64,000 nt of DNA, from contig CP075493.1 in the NCBI GenBank assembly GCA_021613535.1, forward strand, positions 14,136,001 through 14,200,000. The letters run 5' to 3'. The DNA comes from Adineta vaga. Lineage: Eukaryota > Rotifera. Position numbers and translations under genes: made by a program. The notes beneath the pieces are model-generated. The model was not told the DNA's origin and ran no database searches. It saw nothing but the letters and a program-made list of their open reading frames with translations. Numbering within the stretch: position 1 is the stretch's first letter; each line of letters begins with the position of its first letter. Shown here piece by piece: positions 22,443 through 34,856 of the stretch.

Positions 22443-24719
22443 ATGTCGTTGATGAATACTCGAGAAGTTAGATTACATAATGATCGGATAAATTTCGAGA
22501 TAATTTATCTTGATGGTGCAGAAGATAATTGTATTCAATCAATATCGAATTATATTCGTTTTACGACTGATTTTGCACCAATTATATTCGAGAATCTTGA
22601 TGAATGCATTGATTATATGACTGATATGAACGATCTACAAGTTTTTCTCATCGTATCTGGATCATCGGCCATTAATATTATTCCGATGATTGAACAATTA
22701 GAACAAATTCAAACAATTCATAAACTCTCTTCTAACACAAGTACATATAAACATTGAACAAAACAGTATTCAAAAGTACGTGGTATCTACAGTAATATTC
22801 AATCGATTTATTATTATCAAATAAAAGAGAATAGTAAACAGTCATTAAGTAATTTTAATATAATCAGTCCACATTCTTCAGATGAAGATAGCAACATATG
22901 TTACCATCGTCGTCCATGTATTTAAAAATTCTAATAAATATTTTGCTTCGGATCAATGACAGTGCTATAGGCAGAAAAGAAATGATCGAATTGTATCGCG
23001 ATTATTATACAAACACAATTTCTGATTGGAAAAAAATCGATGAATTCGATTTGGAGTATCAATCGAATTTGACGATCAATTGGTATACTGGAGGTTCTTT
23101 CCTGTACAGCACGTTGAACTCCGCTTGTCGAAATATCGATATCAATACACTCTATAAACTCCGTTTTTTCATCAAAAATTTACATGAACAACTAATAGAT
23201 TTATATTCGTCAAAAAACGACTAGACCATGCACGGACACGTTGTATCGCGGTCAAGTTATTAGAAAAGATGACTTTGCATGATTAAAATTCGATGGACTG
23301 ATTTTATTTCATAGTTTTTTATCAACAACAATGGATAGAAAAGTAGCTGAAGCTTTTCTCCCGCAGAACAAGACGATAACAATCTTATTATGGTGTTATA
23401 TTTGAAATAAGACTTGATGTTAATTGTTTGGTTTATGATACGCCATTTGCTTGTATTCAAGATCTAAGTCAATTTCCAGAAGAAAAAGAGGTTTTGTTTT
23501 CAATTGGTGCTATATTTCGAATTAAAACCATTGAGAAAATCAAAGGGAAAAATAATTGTTATCAAATCCAGTTGGTAAAGACATCTGCAGAAGATGAAGA
23601 ATTGAAAAAAGTGGAACGATGCATAAACGATAAAATTGCTGATCATAATCCTATTTTTCATTTAGCAGCGTTCACAATGAAGATGTGCAAATATGATCTT
23701 GCACGTCAGTTTTATCAACTATTATTGGATGATTCATTGTTAGCAATCAATGATCTAAAGCGTCTTTCCATTATTTACAACGGTATAGGAATTACCTACA
23801 CGGAAGAAAAAAACGACGTGAAAACGATAGAATATAATGCAAAATCACTGAATATAAAGGAAAGACATTTAGAAAAGAACGATAGTAGTATTGGGATAGT
23901 ATATGCATTAATATCGGTATAGCTTATCTTTCTTTACACAAATCAGCAACAGGATTGAAATACTTACAAAAAGCAGCTGACGTTACGAAAAATAGACCTG
24001 AATGCCAAGCAGATTACCATTATACTATGAGTCTTATATGTGATGAACTTGATTCTTTAAACGCAATGGAACATGTTAAAACGGTAGAACAAATTGAAAG
24101 TGAAAAATTATCTCCTTATCATCCAGATCACAAAAATACATATAAAAATATGGGTGTCATTTGTTTTAACTCATCAGAATATGACACCGCTCGAGATTAT
24201 TTTGAGAAAGCTATTAAAATTCATTTGCGAAGTGTGGTTTATCAAGAATCAGACTTAGCTGAATTATACTACCATATTGCTAAGACTTTCGAAAACCAAA
24301 AAGAATATAAACAGGCATTATCATATTATGAAAATGTAATTTCTATGGCATCCAATGTCTTATCTGATGATGTTCTCATTACGGATATTCCAAAGTGCAT
24401 AGGGGATATGCAACTCATTCTAGGGCGATATGAAGAAGCGATGGAATCCTATCGCAAATCACTTCGTATTATACTTGATTTACTTGTAAAAAATGAGAAG
24501 GAAATAGCAGCTGTATATAAATGTATTGGCATTAGCTTATTTCAAATGGGAAATGTGAACGAATCATTAGAAAATATAGAGAAAATGATGCAACTACTAT
24601 CACCAAGTGATGAAGATTTTAAAGAAATGGCTCAATGGACCGAACCTAGTTCGAACAGTATCAATTTCATCTTCTTGCGCATTGAAGCAATAAATATTTT
24701 CTTTACTTTTGTCTTATAA
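22443..24719 (+). pseudogene. ADP-ribosyltransferase / TPR fusion, disrupted
   Basis: Pieces in different frames together read a bdelloid-type fusion of an arginine ADP-ribosyltransferase domain with TPR repeats. N-terminal region 22443-22757. A middle part from 22898 has WWYTxxSF-like text (NWYTGGSFLYSTLN). The ART core near 23235-23500 has LYRGQ, SFLSTT and PEEKEVLF, matching the R-S-ExE triad of the family. From about 23640 to 24690 there are several TPR-like helices (YNGIGITYTEEKN, YHIAKTFENQKEYKQALSYYE). Lesions: TGA near 22756, a frameshift near 22885, TAG at 23222, TGA after DDFA near 23280, a frameshift near 23395, and one near 23905. Six breaks without intron-like borders mean it cannot be made as one protein. 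Confidence 0.88.
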
Positions 24720-25646
24720 TTCTGCTAAATAAATCGATATCTTCTCGAAGACTTGATACTTTTATTTTGCAAAACACCATCCATGAACCGAATAGTATCT
24801 TTACAGCTTACGACTAAGATAGGAATGATATGGTAAGGATATTGAAGGTGGGATTTGAGAGAAGAGTTTTATGGAACGATAATCTTCAAGGAATTTTCAA
24901 ATCCTTTAAAAATGCTTCGTAAATTCTCAAACATTGGCCAATGTGTTATAAAATGCACTCATTTCTCTTCGAGACATCTCTGACAAAGGAATTTTTTCTT
25001 ATTTTTATTTGTAGCATCGACTTCGCCGATTACGAATATTAGAATATAATGCAGAACATGAGAATGATAATTTATAAGATACGAAAAATATACGTGAATT
25101 TGGCACGTGTAGTTTGCTTTCGATCGTCGTTCTCTTACTAAAATTATATTTGACAATATGTGTCAGGAGGAATCTAGAAGAATATGAAAATATGTATATC
25201 GTTATTATTTTTTCTCTTTTCTCTTTTCTGTCTCTATGCGTTCTAGTATCAATAAAATGTGTGCTTTTCAATCGTAAAAGTGCAGAATAATGTGTTTTTT
25301 CCTTTTCTTGTCTGATAGAGTATAATAAAGTTTCTTCTTGCTATTGCTCTTTCTATCAAGTGTTTTCCATCCTCAGTCAACTCATTCTGTACAAAGATTG
25401 GGCTATGACAATGATAGCCTTCGTATGTGTAACAGATGCATCTATTTCACTGCCAATATAGCTCCTATAAAGTTGCCTTCTGTTTATTTTAGATGGATAG
25501 ATGTCCTTCACAACTACCAGGAGACAGTACTAGTGAGTCAGAAGACATATCAAGGATTGCGACATTGAATATAACGGCACTCCGAATAGTACGCATCTTA
25601 ATTTCTCAAGGTTGTTTTTCTAAAAGGCAATTCTTTTTGTTTCTAG
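24720..25646. other. Intergenic, possible 5-prime exon of the exonuclease
   Basis: No firm gene. A candidate first exon begins at the ATG near 25492 (MDRCPSQLPGDST) and meets a strong GTGAGT donor at about 25533, but its phase does not fit the next acceptor at 25645. Minus-strand frames at 24959-25271 look like chance. Confidence 0.35.
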
Positions 25647-26818
25647 AATGATACTAACAATGAAGAGCAACAGCAAAAATATGATTCTCATCGAACAGAA
25701 ACCATGCTTCAGCTAGTACGAAAACTATTTTTGTTATTGATGAAATTGAATCTGGATAGGAGTTTAGACGTTCAATGTCATGTAGTAATCATAACATCGG
25801 CAGGAGGAATAGTGATTTCTCGAAGTTTTGAGACAGTGGAGTGACTATTATTAGCTATGAATCGAATTGTATTTGATTCTAACAGACTTTATCGGCTAAA
25901 TTTGTTTCTTTATTTTTATCGTAGACTACAACACTCTATATCGATTCAGAACATGTGGCACGTCAGCTAGAGCAAACTGGAAACTATCGTATTCTTCGCT
26001 TGTTACCAACACCACACCCAAACCATCGATTACCTTTGGATGATGAAAAGATAGCTGTTGTTCTCGACGTGGAAACGACAGGTCTCAATTTAGAAACCGA
26101 CGAACTAATTCAACTTGCAATGGTTAAGTTTATTTACAACCAGAATGACAATATCCGAGATACTATTGACACATTTAGTGAGTTCAATGAGCCGCAAACA
26201 TCAGTTCCTGAGTTCATTACTAAACTTACAGGAATTACAAATGAAATGTTGAAAGGAAAAAGGATTAACAGTGATGATGTCAATAAATTTATCGTCGATG
26301 CTGATCTAATCATTGCTCATAATGCTACCTTTGATCGATCATTTTGTGAGAAATTATCAAATGCATTTTCTGAGAAAAGATGGGCATGCAGTATGAGCGA
26401 CGTAAAATGGTCTGACTATGGATACGAAAATAAGAAGTTGAAATATCTTCTGCTTGATCAAGGATGGTTCTATCAAAGTCATCGTGCCTTGGACGATGCT
26501 TATGCAGTACTTAGAATTCTGTCGAATCCTCTTCCTAATGACCAAGGAATTCCTTTTAGAAATCTACTTAATTCTGCCAACAGAACCACTGTTTTAATCA
26601 AAGCGATCAAGTTTCCTTTCGTACACAAAGATATCTTAAAGAATCGGGGCTACAAGTGGCACGAGAACAAACAGAGTGATAGGAAATTCTGGTGGAAACA
26701 AGTCCCAGAAGAAGAAAAGGATGAAGAACTTGATTTTCTCAAGCAGAAAACATTCGACTACAAAGATGAGCCTATCATAGAAACAGTTACGGCGTTGAAA
26801 CGTTACAAGTCGTGGTGA
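25647..26818 (+). CDS. DEDDh 3-5 exonuclease, bacterial DnaQ-like
   Basis: The firm part is the exon 25925-26818 after TTTATCGTAG (297 residues). An upstream exon 25647-25835 is plausible, joining at a weak GTGGAG donor in phase 0 (SFET to TTTLYIDSEH). The domain is a DnaQ-like exonuclease, counted from 25925: LDVETTGL (D48, E50), AHNATFDRSF (D137), then H186 and D191 in HRALDDAYA, a full DEDDh set. Such enzymes remove nucleotides from DNA 3-prime ends. A C-terminal region with RGYKWHEN and WWKQVPEEE resembles stand-alone bacterial exonucleases annotated as PolIII epsilon-like, not animal TREX or ERI proteins. This suggests gene transfer followed by intron gain. No ATG lies near the start of the main exon. 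Confidence 0.82.
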
Positions 26819-26915
26819 AATCATTCGTAGTATAATAGAATAAACTATAAACAAATTTGTAAAAAAAACAGTATTTTATTTTAACAAAGAATCTGTTCAA
26901 GATATGAACATCATC

Positions 26916-26973
26916 TTGAGGGTGTGGATGTCAAAATGAGAGTGCGGGTCAGAACGACATCCACTCACCCACA
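26916..26973 (+). repeat. GT-rich imperfect inverted repeat
   Basis: TGAGGGTGTGGATGTC at 26917-26932 faces GACATCCACTCACCCACAC at 26955-26973. The inner GGATGTC/GACATCC pairs perfectly and the outer parts pair partly, around a 22-base loop. The left arm contains the 9-mer TTGAGGGTG, 98 bases past the exonuclease stop and in sense orientation. It resembles the bdelloid telomere hexamer TGTGGG. Function unknown. Confidence 0.5.
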
Positions 26974-27429
26974 CACACTCTGCTGTTGTGAATAGAATGT
27001 AATTCATGCGCGCTTTTGCACAGTTCACCATGAATCATTGATGGCGCGTTACGAAATATATTCCTAGCATTGACAGGTAGTGAGGTATATTAACATATCG
27101 CTATATAGTATAGATGAAACTATTTAATAATCTCCTTCCTAACCGATTCTAGTTTTGCAGCCGTATATGTTCAGTCGTTGGTCTCAATGCGAGTTAATTT
27201 AGTTGACCAACTGCCGAACAACATCGGATAAGGTCGACGTTTACGTTTGATCGTTGTTTTACAGATATTAAATTATTTGAAACTATACGATGAGACGAAA
27301 CAACTCAACAGTGGCGGATGGTTGTATTTTACAATATGATTGATATTACCGCACCTAATGCATCTACAAGTCCACAAAACCAAAGTTTTGGTCAATAACC
27401 CCGCCTTCCACCAAAGATGAAGTTTGATT

Positions 27430-27450
27430 TACTCTCTCTCTCTCTCTCTT
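27430..27450. repeat. CT dinucleotide microsatellite
   Basis: About nine CT units in a row. Simple sequence repeat in intergenic DNA. Confidence 0.8.
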
Positions 27451-28017
27451 AGTTATTGTCTTCCTTCGAATGCGGTAGAAAAATTTAGTGTGAACAATCA
27501 TTCAATTCGAGAAAAAAGATGTATGTTATTTCTGTCTAGCACGACTTGGTAGAAAAAACAAGTTCAATAAATCTGTAATAAGTGTACAAGAACGGCAAGT
27601 CTTTCTCACTCGCCCAGAGTATCACAATAGTTACTTATCAACAATGTGATGATAAGAACTCAAGAACCATATTTTGTGGAAAGATATTACCACTTTTACA
27701 CATTTTAAAACTATAATGGCAAAAAAGAAAGAAATAAGAAAGAATTCCGCAAACGACTTTTTAGAAAATGTACATTATGATTTCGTGAAGATCGAATCAG
27801 ATACATCAGTCCTTACAAAGAAAATCTTTGCAGTTTGAATAAAAAATATACCGAATTTTTGTAGGATTCCTTGATTGGGTTCAAGCGAACTTCACGACAC
27901 AAATGATATTCGAAAATAAAGACATAAACAACAAGTTAACTTATCATAAAAAAGCAATGATAAATAATCAAGAATAAAAAAAGTGCTCCAAGTAGTTTGA
28001 TGGATTGTTGTTTTGTT

Positions 28018-31000
28018 TTATTTCCAAACGACTTGGTATTCATAGGAACCAGAACCAATGTGAACAGTCATCAAGCCAGTTTGAAGATCTTCGATGATTT
28101 GATTTCGTTTGTCAGCAACGGGCCAAATCATTTCACCACCTTCGGTGATATTTACACATTTGGCGCCAGGAAACAAAGGTTCAAAAACTAATTTCGCTTG
28201 AGCGTTGGTTGGAATGGTAACTCGAAGTAAAATGGAGTTGGCAAATGTATCATGTTCATCACGAGTATAAGAAAGATGGATTAAGCCATACAATGTGCTT
28301 AATTGACAATCAATTTTACTTAGAAGATGTTTCTTTTCCTCAGAAACTAATCGTGGACGAATGACAATCAAGTCCGATTGAAGATCGATACCGGCTAAAT
28401 GCGAATAGAACCAAGCACCAACACTTGCAAACATATGATGATTACGAGAGTTCATATTTGCACCTTCGAATGGTGCATCCCATAATTCCCACAGAGTTGT
28501 GGCATTTTCATACGGATTGCTAAACATGAAACCGTACGATGGATAAGTGATTGATGAAATCATTTCAACAGCCAGATCATGGTAACCATTATCTGATAGT
28601 AATGGATACAGTTGAGCTGTGGAAACAATCCCTGTCGTGACATGATTTCCTTTGACTCGAATATCTTCAACTAAATGTTGTACAACACTATTGCGAACAT
28701 TCGCTGGAACTACATTGGGTAAAGCCAATGCGAGAATCTGTGCTGCTTGCATTCCGTCAGCATAGTAACCAGCTGAAGTCTTGAAAAAGACTTGATGGAA
28801 TTCTTCTGCTAATTTTTGATAGAAAGCCGTGTACGCTCGAGTATCATTGCTGTAACCAAGGATTTGAGACATATTGATCAATAATGAAACATCATGAAGA
28901 AATGCGAATGAAGCAACGAGATGACCATTGGTTTTCGGTTGTGGTGGCGGTGGAACCCAATCACCGTAATGATAAATCAGTTCAGCTAAACCTGTTAATC
29001 GATAACCGAGGTGGATCGATTCAACATAAGCACGAGTTGATGCGTAATGATCTCGAAGAATTTGAGTATCATTGTAATGTCGATACAATTGCCAAGTAAT
29101 AGTTGGTAAAGCTGTACCCCAACTAGGATCAGCTGGATAAATACCGAATGACAGTGGGACAGTATCGGGAACGAAACCACCTTTTAATTGGATGTCCATG
29201 ATCAAAGTCAGAAAGTTCAAGTAGAATTTAATGAAATCAAAGTTGTACAGAGCTACATTGACTGACAGAGCGGCATCACCCATCCATCCTTTTCGTTCAT
29301 CACGTTGTGGACTAATTAAGAAGAAAGTAAAATATTTCTCATGTCATCAAAGGATACTTGATTTTACCAGTCGGTAGGTAAAGACATCGAGTTACTTAAT
29401 AGACCCCATAGGATGTTATGTTGAATTTGATTGATCACTTGATTACTGGATGAGAAATGTCCTTTGAGAGTTGTTTCGCTATGAACGACAAGACATTCAA
29501 CATCGTTGAGCAATAACGGAATGGGTAGCCCCTGGATCAATAGGTAGCGGAAACCATGATCGTAAATCTAATGTCAGAAAACTGTTAACACAGATCGAAA
29601 GAAGAGAAGAATATTGAATGTTACCGTGGTTCATAAATTTCACCATTGGGATCACCACGAAGAACGTAAGTGTCAGTTTGTGTTGCTCCACGAAGATTAT
29701 GAGTATAGGGTAGGTTCTCAGATTTCCTGAAAAAAAAGATAAAAACAGATAGAGAAAGAATATCAAACACGTGTTCACTGACCCTGTAGAAACTACCGCT
29801 TGTTCCAAGACTTCGGCATGGCGAATATAAATACCTACGCCACGTGGACCATGCAATTTGAATCGACACCAACCAGCCATATTTTGTCCCATATCAAATA
29901 TCTGAACAGTAGGAAAAGGCAATGACATACTAATCGGTTTTAAGATTCCTCCATCTTTCAACGAAGCACCAAGAATCGTTCCACTTTCTTCCTTCGATAA
30001 ATAGCTTTTCTTCTCATCAACATCATATTCAACTTCGAAATGCAGAGCATCTGGTCCTGCTCGAACTGGTGGCATGTCTTGAAGAGTTAGTTGTCCACCA
30101 CTAGTGATATTCACCGGCGATGGAAGGATTTCTGGTGTAATCCAAAGAGACAATGAATCATTGAATCCAACTTGTGCCCATTCAGGACGATCATAACGAG
30201 CATCAACAAATTCACCATTGTAAACACTATCATGAATAATCGATCCTTGTCGGCCTCTCCATGTCTGATCACTGGAAACATTCATTTGCTCAGAGTTTTC
30301 GAAGATAATATGTAAGACAAACATAAGACGTGGTGGACCTACAAGGGACATACGAAAACTTATCAGTTCAGGTTTTTGTTTTTATTCTTACCATATTTAA
30401 ATTCAGGTATTGCTGGTAGCAAATATTGTTCTTGACTATACCAACCATTGCCTAATTTCACACCAACAGCATTCATACCGACTTTGATCTTAAAGCTTAC
30501 ATCGTAGGAAGCGAAAAATGTTCGTTTCTGATAGGTAGTCCATCCAGGATCCAATTTTCGACTAGAATCAATTCTATCACCATTCAAATACATTTCATAA
30601 TAACCAATACCCGAAATGGAAACAGTAGCCGATCGAATTGGACTTGTATTTGAAACATTGAATTCTTTTCGTAATTCGTTCATGTAGATTTGAGTTGAAC
30701 CAATCCAATTAACTTCATCCTTATGATCTATTAAGTATTGATGAAAATTGTAGAGCGATGTTCGAAATGGAATCCACGATGTCCATGGTGTTGCTTCTTT
30801 CGATGCGGTGGTCCAAATGCAAAAACGAATTTGATAATGAGTCAATTCTTCCAGATCCTTTTCGTATGGATAAGGAACATGAACCGATTGGCTCGACATG
30901 AGACGACCGCTGTCCCAAAGAATTGTCGTCATTGATCGTATTTGGATCTGATAAGCCGTTTGTTGAACATTTCGTTGGTTGGTTAAGGGCAATTTCCATG

Positions 31001-31193
31001 AAAAATGTGGTCGTCCTGTGTTAATGACTAAATCTTTCGTTGTTTCAGCTTTGTAGTAATCAATTCGAACATCATGAGGTGCAGACAATCGATCGCCGGT
31101 GACGAAAACAGCACCGAGTAATACTATGCAATACAATGACCACATCCAGAATAGAATGAGAATTCGAATCTTTTTTCTGTTTCTACGTAACAA
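28018..31193 (-). pseudogene. GH78 alpha-L-rhamnosidase with one-base frameshift
   Basis: Exons 31193-30392, 30338-29783, 29726-29625, 29567-29368 and 29311-28018 on the minus strand. The enzyme cuts terminal alpha-L-rhamnose from glycans. Seen: an N-terminal hydrophobic anchor or signal, a fibronectin-like region with TGRPHFSWKL, a carbohydrate-binding region with GYYEMYLNGDRID and DPGWTTYQKRTF, FDMGQNMAGW, the catalytic-acid segment DCPQRDERKGWMGDA spanning the exon 4/5 splice, and TLWELWDAPFEG with the base glutamate. All splice phases agree (984 residues) only if one base is missing in exon 4, between 29560 and 29561, where FT-HGFRY is expected to read FTYHGFRY. GH78 is mainly bacterial and fungal, so transfer is likely. 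The break is either a dying gene or a base error. Confidence 0.88.
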
Positions 31194-31936
31194 ATTAAAG
31201 TCTTATATCGTTTTTTTCCGCTTATCTTATCAGAGAACTACTCATCATTGAAACAAGATATCGTACCTTTAGTTTTATTGAGAATACGATCTCTGTCGAG
31301 GAGAACGAGAGGAACCAAGGTGTGTGAGTCAAGCAAACTACGATGCATTTTGTCTTTGCTTAAGGAATTCTTCAGGTAATTTAAACTTTGTAGTGTAAAG
31401 CGCTAGTGTAATCATTCAAAGAGTATAGAGAAGAAGAATTTATTAGTATAATTTCCTTCGATTCTTAGGAGTTATAGATGATGCTGGCTGATGTACTTCC
31501 AAAAAATTGGCAATGAGTAGTAGGAAGATATAGGCTAGATTTCTTCAGACATATGCATACAATGTTTAAAAGTTGTGTACATCTAAAATCAGAGAGCAGT
31601 GATTAGAGAAATGCTTGGTTAACCCTTTGTTATTGTCGCCGTTTATAAATCGTATAAACTTTTTCGATAACTAAAACTAAAGTGATCAACAAAATATTTA
31701 ACATTTCTTTAGTCAATAATTCATTTTTTTCAAAGATTCAACAAAAAGTCATGTTTTTTTTACACGTGTAGTGATGAGTTTCGTGAGTATTACTTATTAC
31801 CCGAATTTCTTTATTTTATATTAGTATATGAATAAAAACAGGATGCGTATTCTACTCATCAAACAACATTTCTTAGAAAAAAACACCTTATTGCTTCACA
31901 CACCCTCAAAGTTATAAGCAAGGTGTGGGGAAAAAA
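31194..31936. other. Intergenic with GT-rich element
   Basis: 5-prime flank of the rhamnosidase and 3-prime flank of the amidase, both on the minus strand. Near the amidase stop it has CACACCCTCAAAG (31899-31911) and AGGTGTGGGG (31921-31930), a small GT/AC-rich inverted pair. No gene seen. Confidence 0.5.
31899..31930 (-). promoter_or_regulatory. TTGAGGGTG element past the amidase stop
   Basis: On the minus strand TTGAGGGTG begins about 28 bases past the amidase stop codon, sense orientation, next to a facing CCCCACACCT. Same 9-mer and same relative position as for the Kelch gene at 19951. Function inferred only from position. Confidence 0.35.
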
Positions 31937-33916
31937 TCAGTTATCAGCATAAAGAGGTCGACGTTGTTGCCGAACGTGTGATGCTTGTTCGAACCCATGT
32001 GCGACACGTAATAGCGTCGGTTCAGACCAAGATGTGCCAGCAATAATTAGACCATAGGGTTGTCCATCTTGTTGTCTGTAACTCAATGACACACTGATCA
32101 GAGGATAACCAACTGCTGATGCCATCATAATGAATATATCGTTAAAATCCGCCATGATGAGTGCATCCAGATGATGCTGTCTCAAACTAAAAAAAAAGAA
32201 AATAAGCACATGACAAATTGAATAATGACTAGAAAAACATATTACGTTGCATCGATGCCCGATTCTCCGCCCCATTGTCGAGTTCTATTGAGCAAATTTT
32301 GCTGATCTAATAGCGATAACTTCGATTCATTAGCAATCTTTTCAAAATAACCTTGATTCGGAGCAAATTGAGGATGGAATTCTTCATCTGCATGATTCCT
32401 ATTGAACTCAATTAGATCTATCAGAGATCGAATAGATGTGTTCGTTAGTTGGCGGAGATAGTTGTCGATATCTTCTAGAAAAATGCTCCGAAAAAGGAAC
32501 AAGACATCGTTGCTCATTTCACTTTGATTAATTCCAGTAATATTCACCTGATCTATAATAATCGCATTATGTATGCGCATCAATTCAATTGTATGATTCA
32601 TCACACTATTCGCCTCATCGGACATGTTCGTACCTGAACGAATATCTTTTATTCCTTACATTCCATATAGATGAATGACGATTCGTACTCACCGAATCGT
32701 ACGACACCCAATCGAAGATCTTGTAATCCGTCAATTCCACGAAGAAATTGTGTGTAATTCTTCGAACGAACAAATCCATCTTTTTGTGTGAAGTTATCTA
32801 GTTCATCGATACCTTGTATGATTTCTAGAAAATATAAAGAGTACAAGACGAAATATTCTTATAGTTGATATCTTTTTTTTAGAATTTTCACCTAGCATAA
32901 GAGCAACATCTTCAACTGTTTGACACATTGGTCCTACCGAATCATGATAGCGTGAAATTGGAATCACACCTGAACGAGAGACGAGGCCAACTGTTGGTTT
33001 GAGACCAACAATACTTGCAACACTCGACGGCGCAACAATGCTACCAGCTGTTTCTTCACCGAGTGCGCCTGCACACAATCCTGCACTAACAGCAATCGCC
33101 GAGCCACTACTACTGCCTAATGGATCACCATTAGCAACGTAGGCCGATCTATAAAATAATACGCGCATCAGTTCTCGTATTTCTACCGAATAAATATTTT
33201 TCGATTGTAAATTTACCTCGCTAGTCCGCCTCTAGCTGACCATCCACTTCCCGATACTTCGTCTAATCGCATATCCGACCATTCAGTAAGTGATGCTTTA
33301 CCTAGAATCACAGCACCAGCTTGCCGTAATTGCTGAACAACATGAGCATCGCGTCCTAAGCGCGCTCCAATTAGAGCAAGACTACCGGCAGTCGTTTGCA
33401 TCTGATCGTCAGTGGTGATACTATCCTTAATCAAAATCGGAATTCCGTGAATTGGGGATCTGCGACCAGTGATTTGTCGCTCTCGATCGAGACTTTCAGC
33501 GATCGTCAGTGCATCCGGATTGGTTTCAATAACAGCATGCAGTGGAAACGAACCTTGTCGATTAACAGCATCAATGCGAGCCAAATACCAACGAACAAGG
33601 TCTGTCGATGAATAACGACAGTTAGATAAATCTCGGGCAATAGAAGATATATTTGTCATGAGAAGGTCTATAGGAGGATGATCAGAATAGACCGAACATG
33701 GAATAGGAGCACGAATACTGACTGATAATGTGGTCAAATTAATAAGAACTAAAGGAAAACCATTCGAATCAGACATCATTTGATGGTACAGGTGCGAAGA
33801 CGCTTACCCATCAGATGCGTACGTCTAACAAAAACAAATCCACATATCGAAACGATAGCTATCAATAAAATTACGATTATGATCTGGTATCGACGTCGGT
33901 AATACCAACCAGCCAT
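31937..33916 (-). CDS. Membrane-anchored amidase (amidase signature family)
   Basis: Six exons, 33916-33808, 33721-33217, 33148-32892, 32824-32693, 32633-32246 and 32186-31937, join in frame to 546 residues. Amidase-signature enzymes hydrolyse amide bonds with a Ser-cisSer-Lys triad. Seen: lysine in IPILIKDSI, the glycine/serine loop DPLGSSSGSAIAVSAGL, and the second serine in EETAGSIVAPSS. Exon 1 (start MAGWYYRRRYQ) encodes a basic stretch and a hydrophobic helix (IIIVILLIAIVSICGFVFV), a type II anchor that places the enzyme outside or in a lumen. Upstream, 34205-33957 is an open ATG frame ending just before, out of frame with exon 1; it may be a uORF or a frameshifted longer N-terminus. The substrate cannot be read from the sequence. 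Confidence 0.9.
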
Positions 33917-33956
33917 TACATTCTCTTCACTGTGAAATATTACTGAATCATCAATT

Positions 33957-34205
33957 CTACGATAAGATATCGTCGAGTCTTGTTGTTGAGGCCCAAGTAC
34001 GTAAATGATCGCTTACTGTTAATACATTATCATGTAAACGTTGTCGACTGAATGGCATCACATTGTTCTGGATGCTCGATTGTACGGTAACTGGTGGTTC
34101 ACAAATACGATCATCTGCCATTCTTGTAGAACTATCCGAGAGTAGAGATGGGATTGGATATAGTAAATCATCATTCAGATCATCGATTAGTGCTACGTCT
34201 TCCAT
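33957..34205 (-). other. Open frame in the amidase 5-prime region
   Basis: An 82-codon ATG frame (acidic start MEDVALIDDLND, many serines, prolines and arginines) ends 41 bases before the ATG chosen for the amidase. Reading on in the next frame gives YRRIDDSVIFHSEENVMAGW directly into the anchor exon. One base difference near 33966 would fuse the two into a longer cytoplasmic N-terminus. It may be part of the amidase gene, an upstream ORF, or chance. Confidence 0.35.
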
Positions 34206-34856
34206 CGAGATTCGCGTTGATCTATATCATTTGTAACAAAATTTTAAAAAAACGAAAAAAGAACAAATCAATAGATAGACGAGAAATCGTTCAGCAGTTA
34301 TCAATGGAAATTTTTAACTTGATATATCACTTGATAATAATAAATCCTTGAATAGTTCTAGTACCTTTGCAGTATACTGGAATTAGAGTAAAGACTTCAC
34401 TAAAGTTTCTGTGAAATATGTATAGAATTATTTTCAGCTATCATATCAGATGTTTTTGTTACTCAACCTATCAAAATATAAAATCTTTTGTCGAACTCAA
34501 GATTAGAAAACGAGTGTCTAAATAAACTAAATTTATTGTTATTCTAAGCATAACGTAAAATAGCATGTACATATGTACGATACAGGTGATACAGGTGTAC
34601 AGACAAAATACATCATTGGTTGATTCATTTTAGCAAATGACTTTTCGAATGTTCAAGATGTCGTAAATATCGAATAGATAGCGCTCTTTGCAAACTAGGT
34701 TTAAATGATAAAAACGTTCATTTATTTTTCTCGAAGAAAAAGAATAAAAATCGAGAACATGAAGCGTTGACATCTTTCATTGGGATAGATGTGATCTCAT
34801 ACAATTTTTGTAATATTATAGAAGAAAGTCTATGCAGTTCGTATTACAGTCTGTTG
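34206..34856. other. Intergenic, no gene seen
   Basis: Between the amidase 5-prime region and the 3-prime end of the receptor gene. Contains a local near-repeat ACAGGTGATACAGGTGTACAG near 34583-34603. No coding pattern. Confidence 0.4.

Larger units (their letters stand above)
26819..28017. other. Intergenic with GT-rich hairpin and CT microsatellite
   Basis: Convergent 3-prime flanks of the exonuclease and rhamnosidase genes, about 1.2 kb. It contains TTGAGGGTGTGG at 26916-26927, a hairpin-capable GT/AC-rich region (26917-26973) and a CT run near 27430-27450. No coding frame or transposon end recognised. Confidence 0.5.

Noticed and set aside
26916-26977. Interstitial telomere array
   Set aside because: Only single TGTGG-like units within a hairpin; no tandem array of TGTGGG.
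27160-27420. Less AT-rich stretch considered as an RNA gene or LTR piece
   Set aside because: No tRNA cloverleaf boxes, no terminal repeats and no protein pattern found by eye.
28018-31193. Bacterial contamination as the source of the rhamnosidase
   Set aside because: The gene has four GT-AG introns with consistent phases and lies among animal genes with the same base composition.
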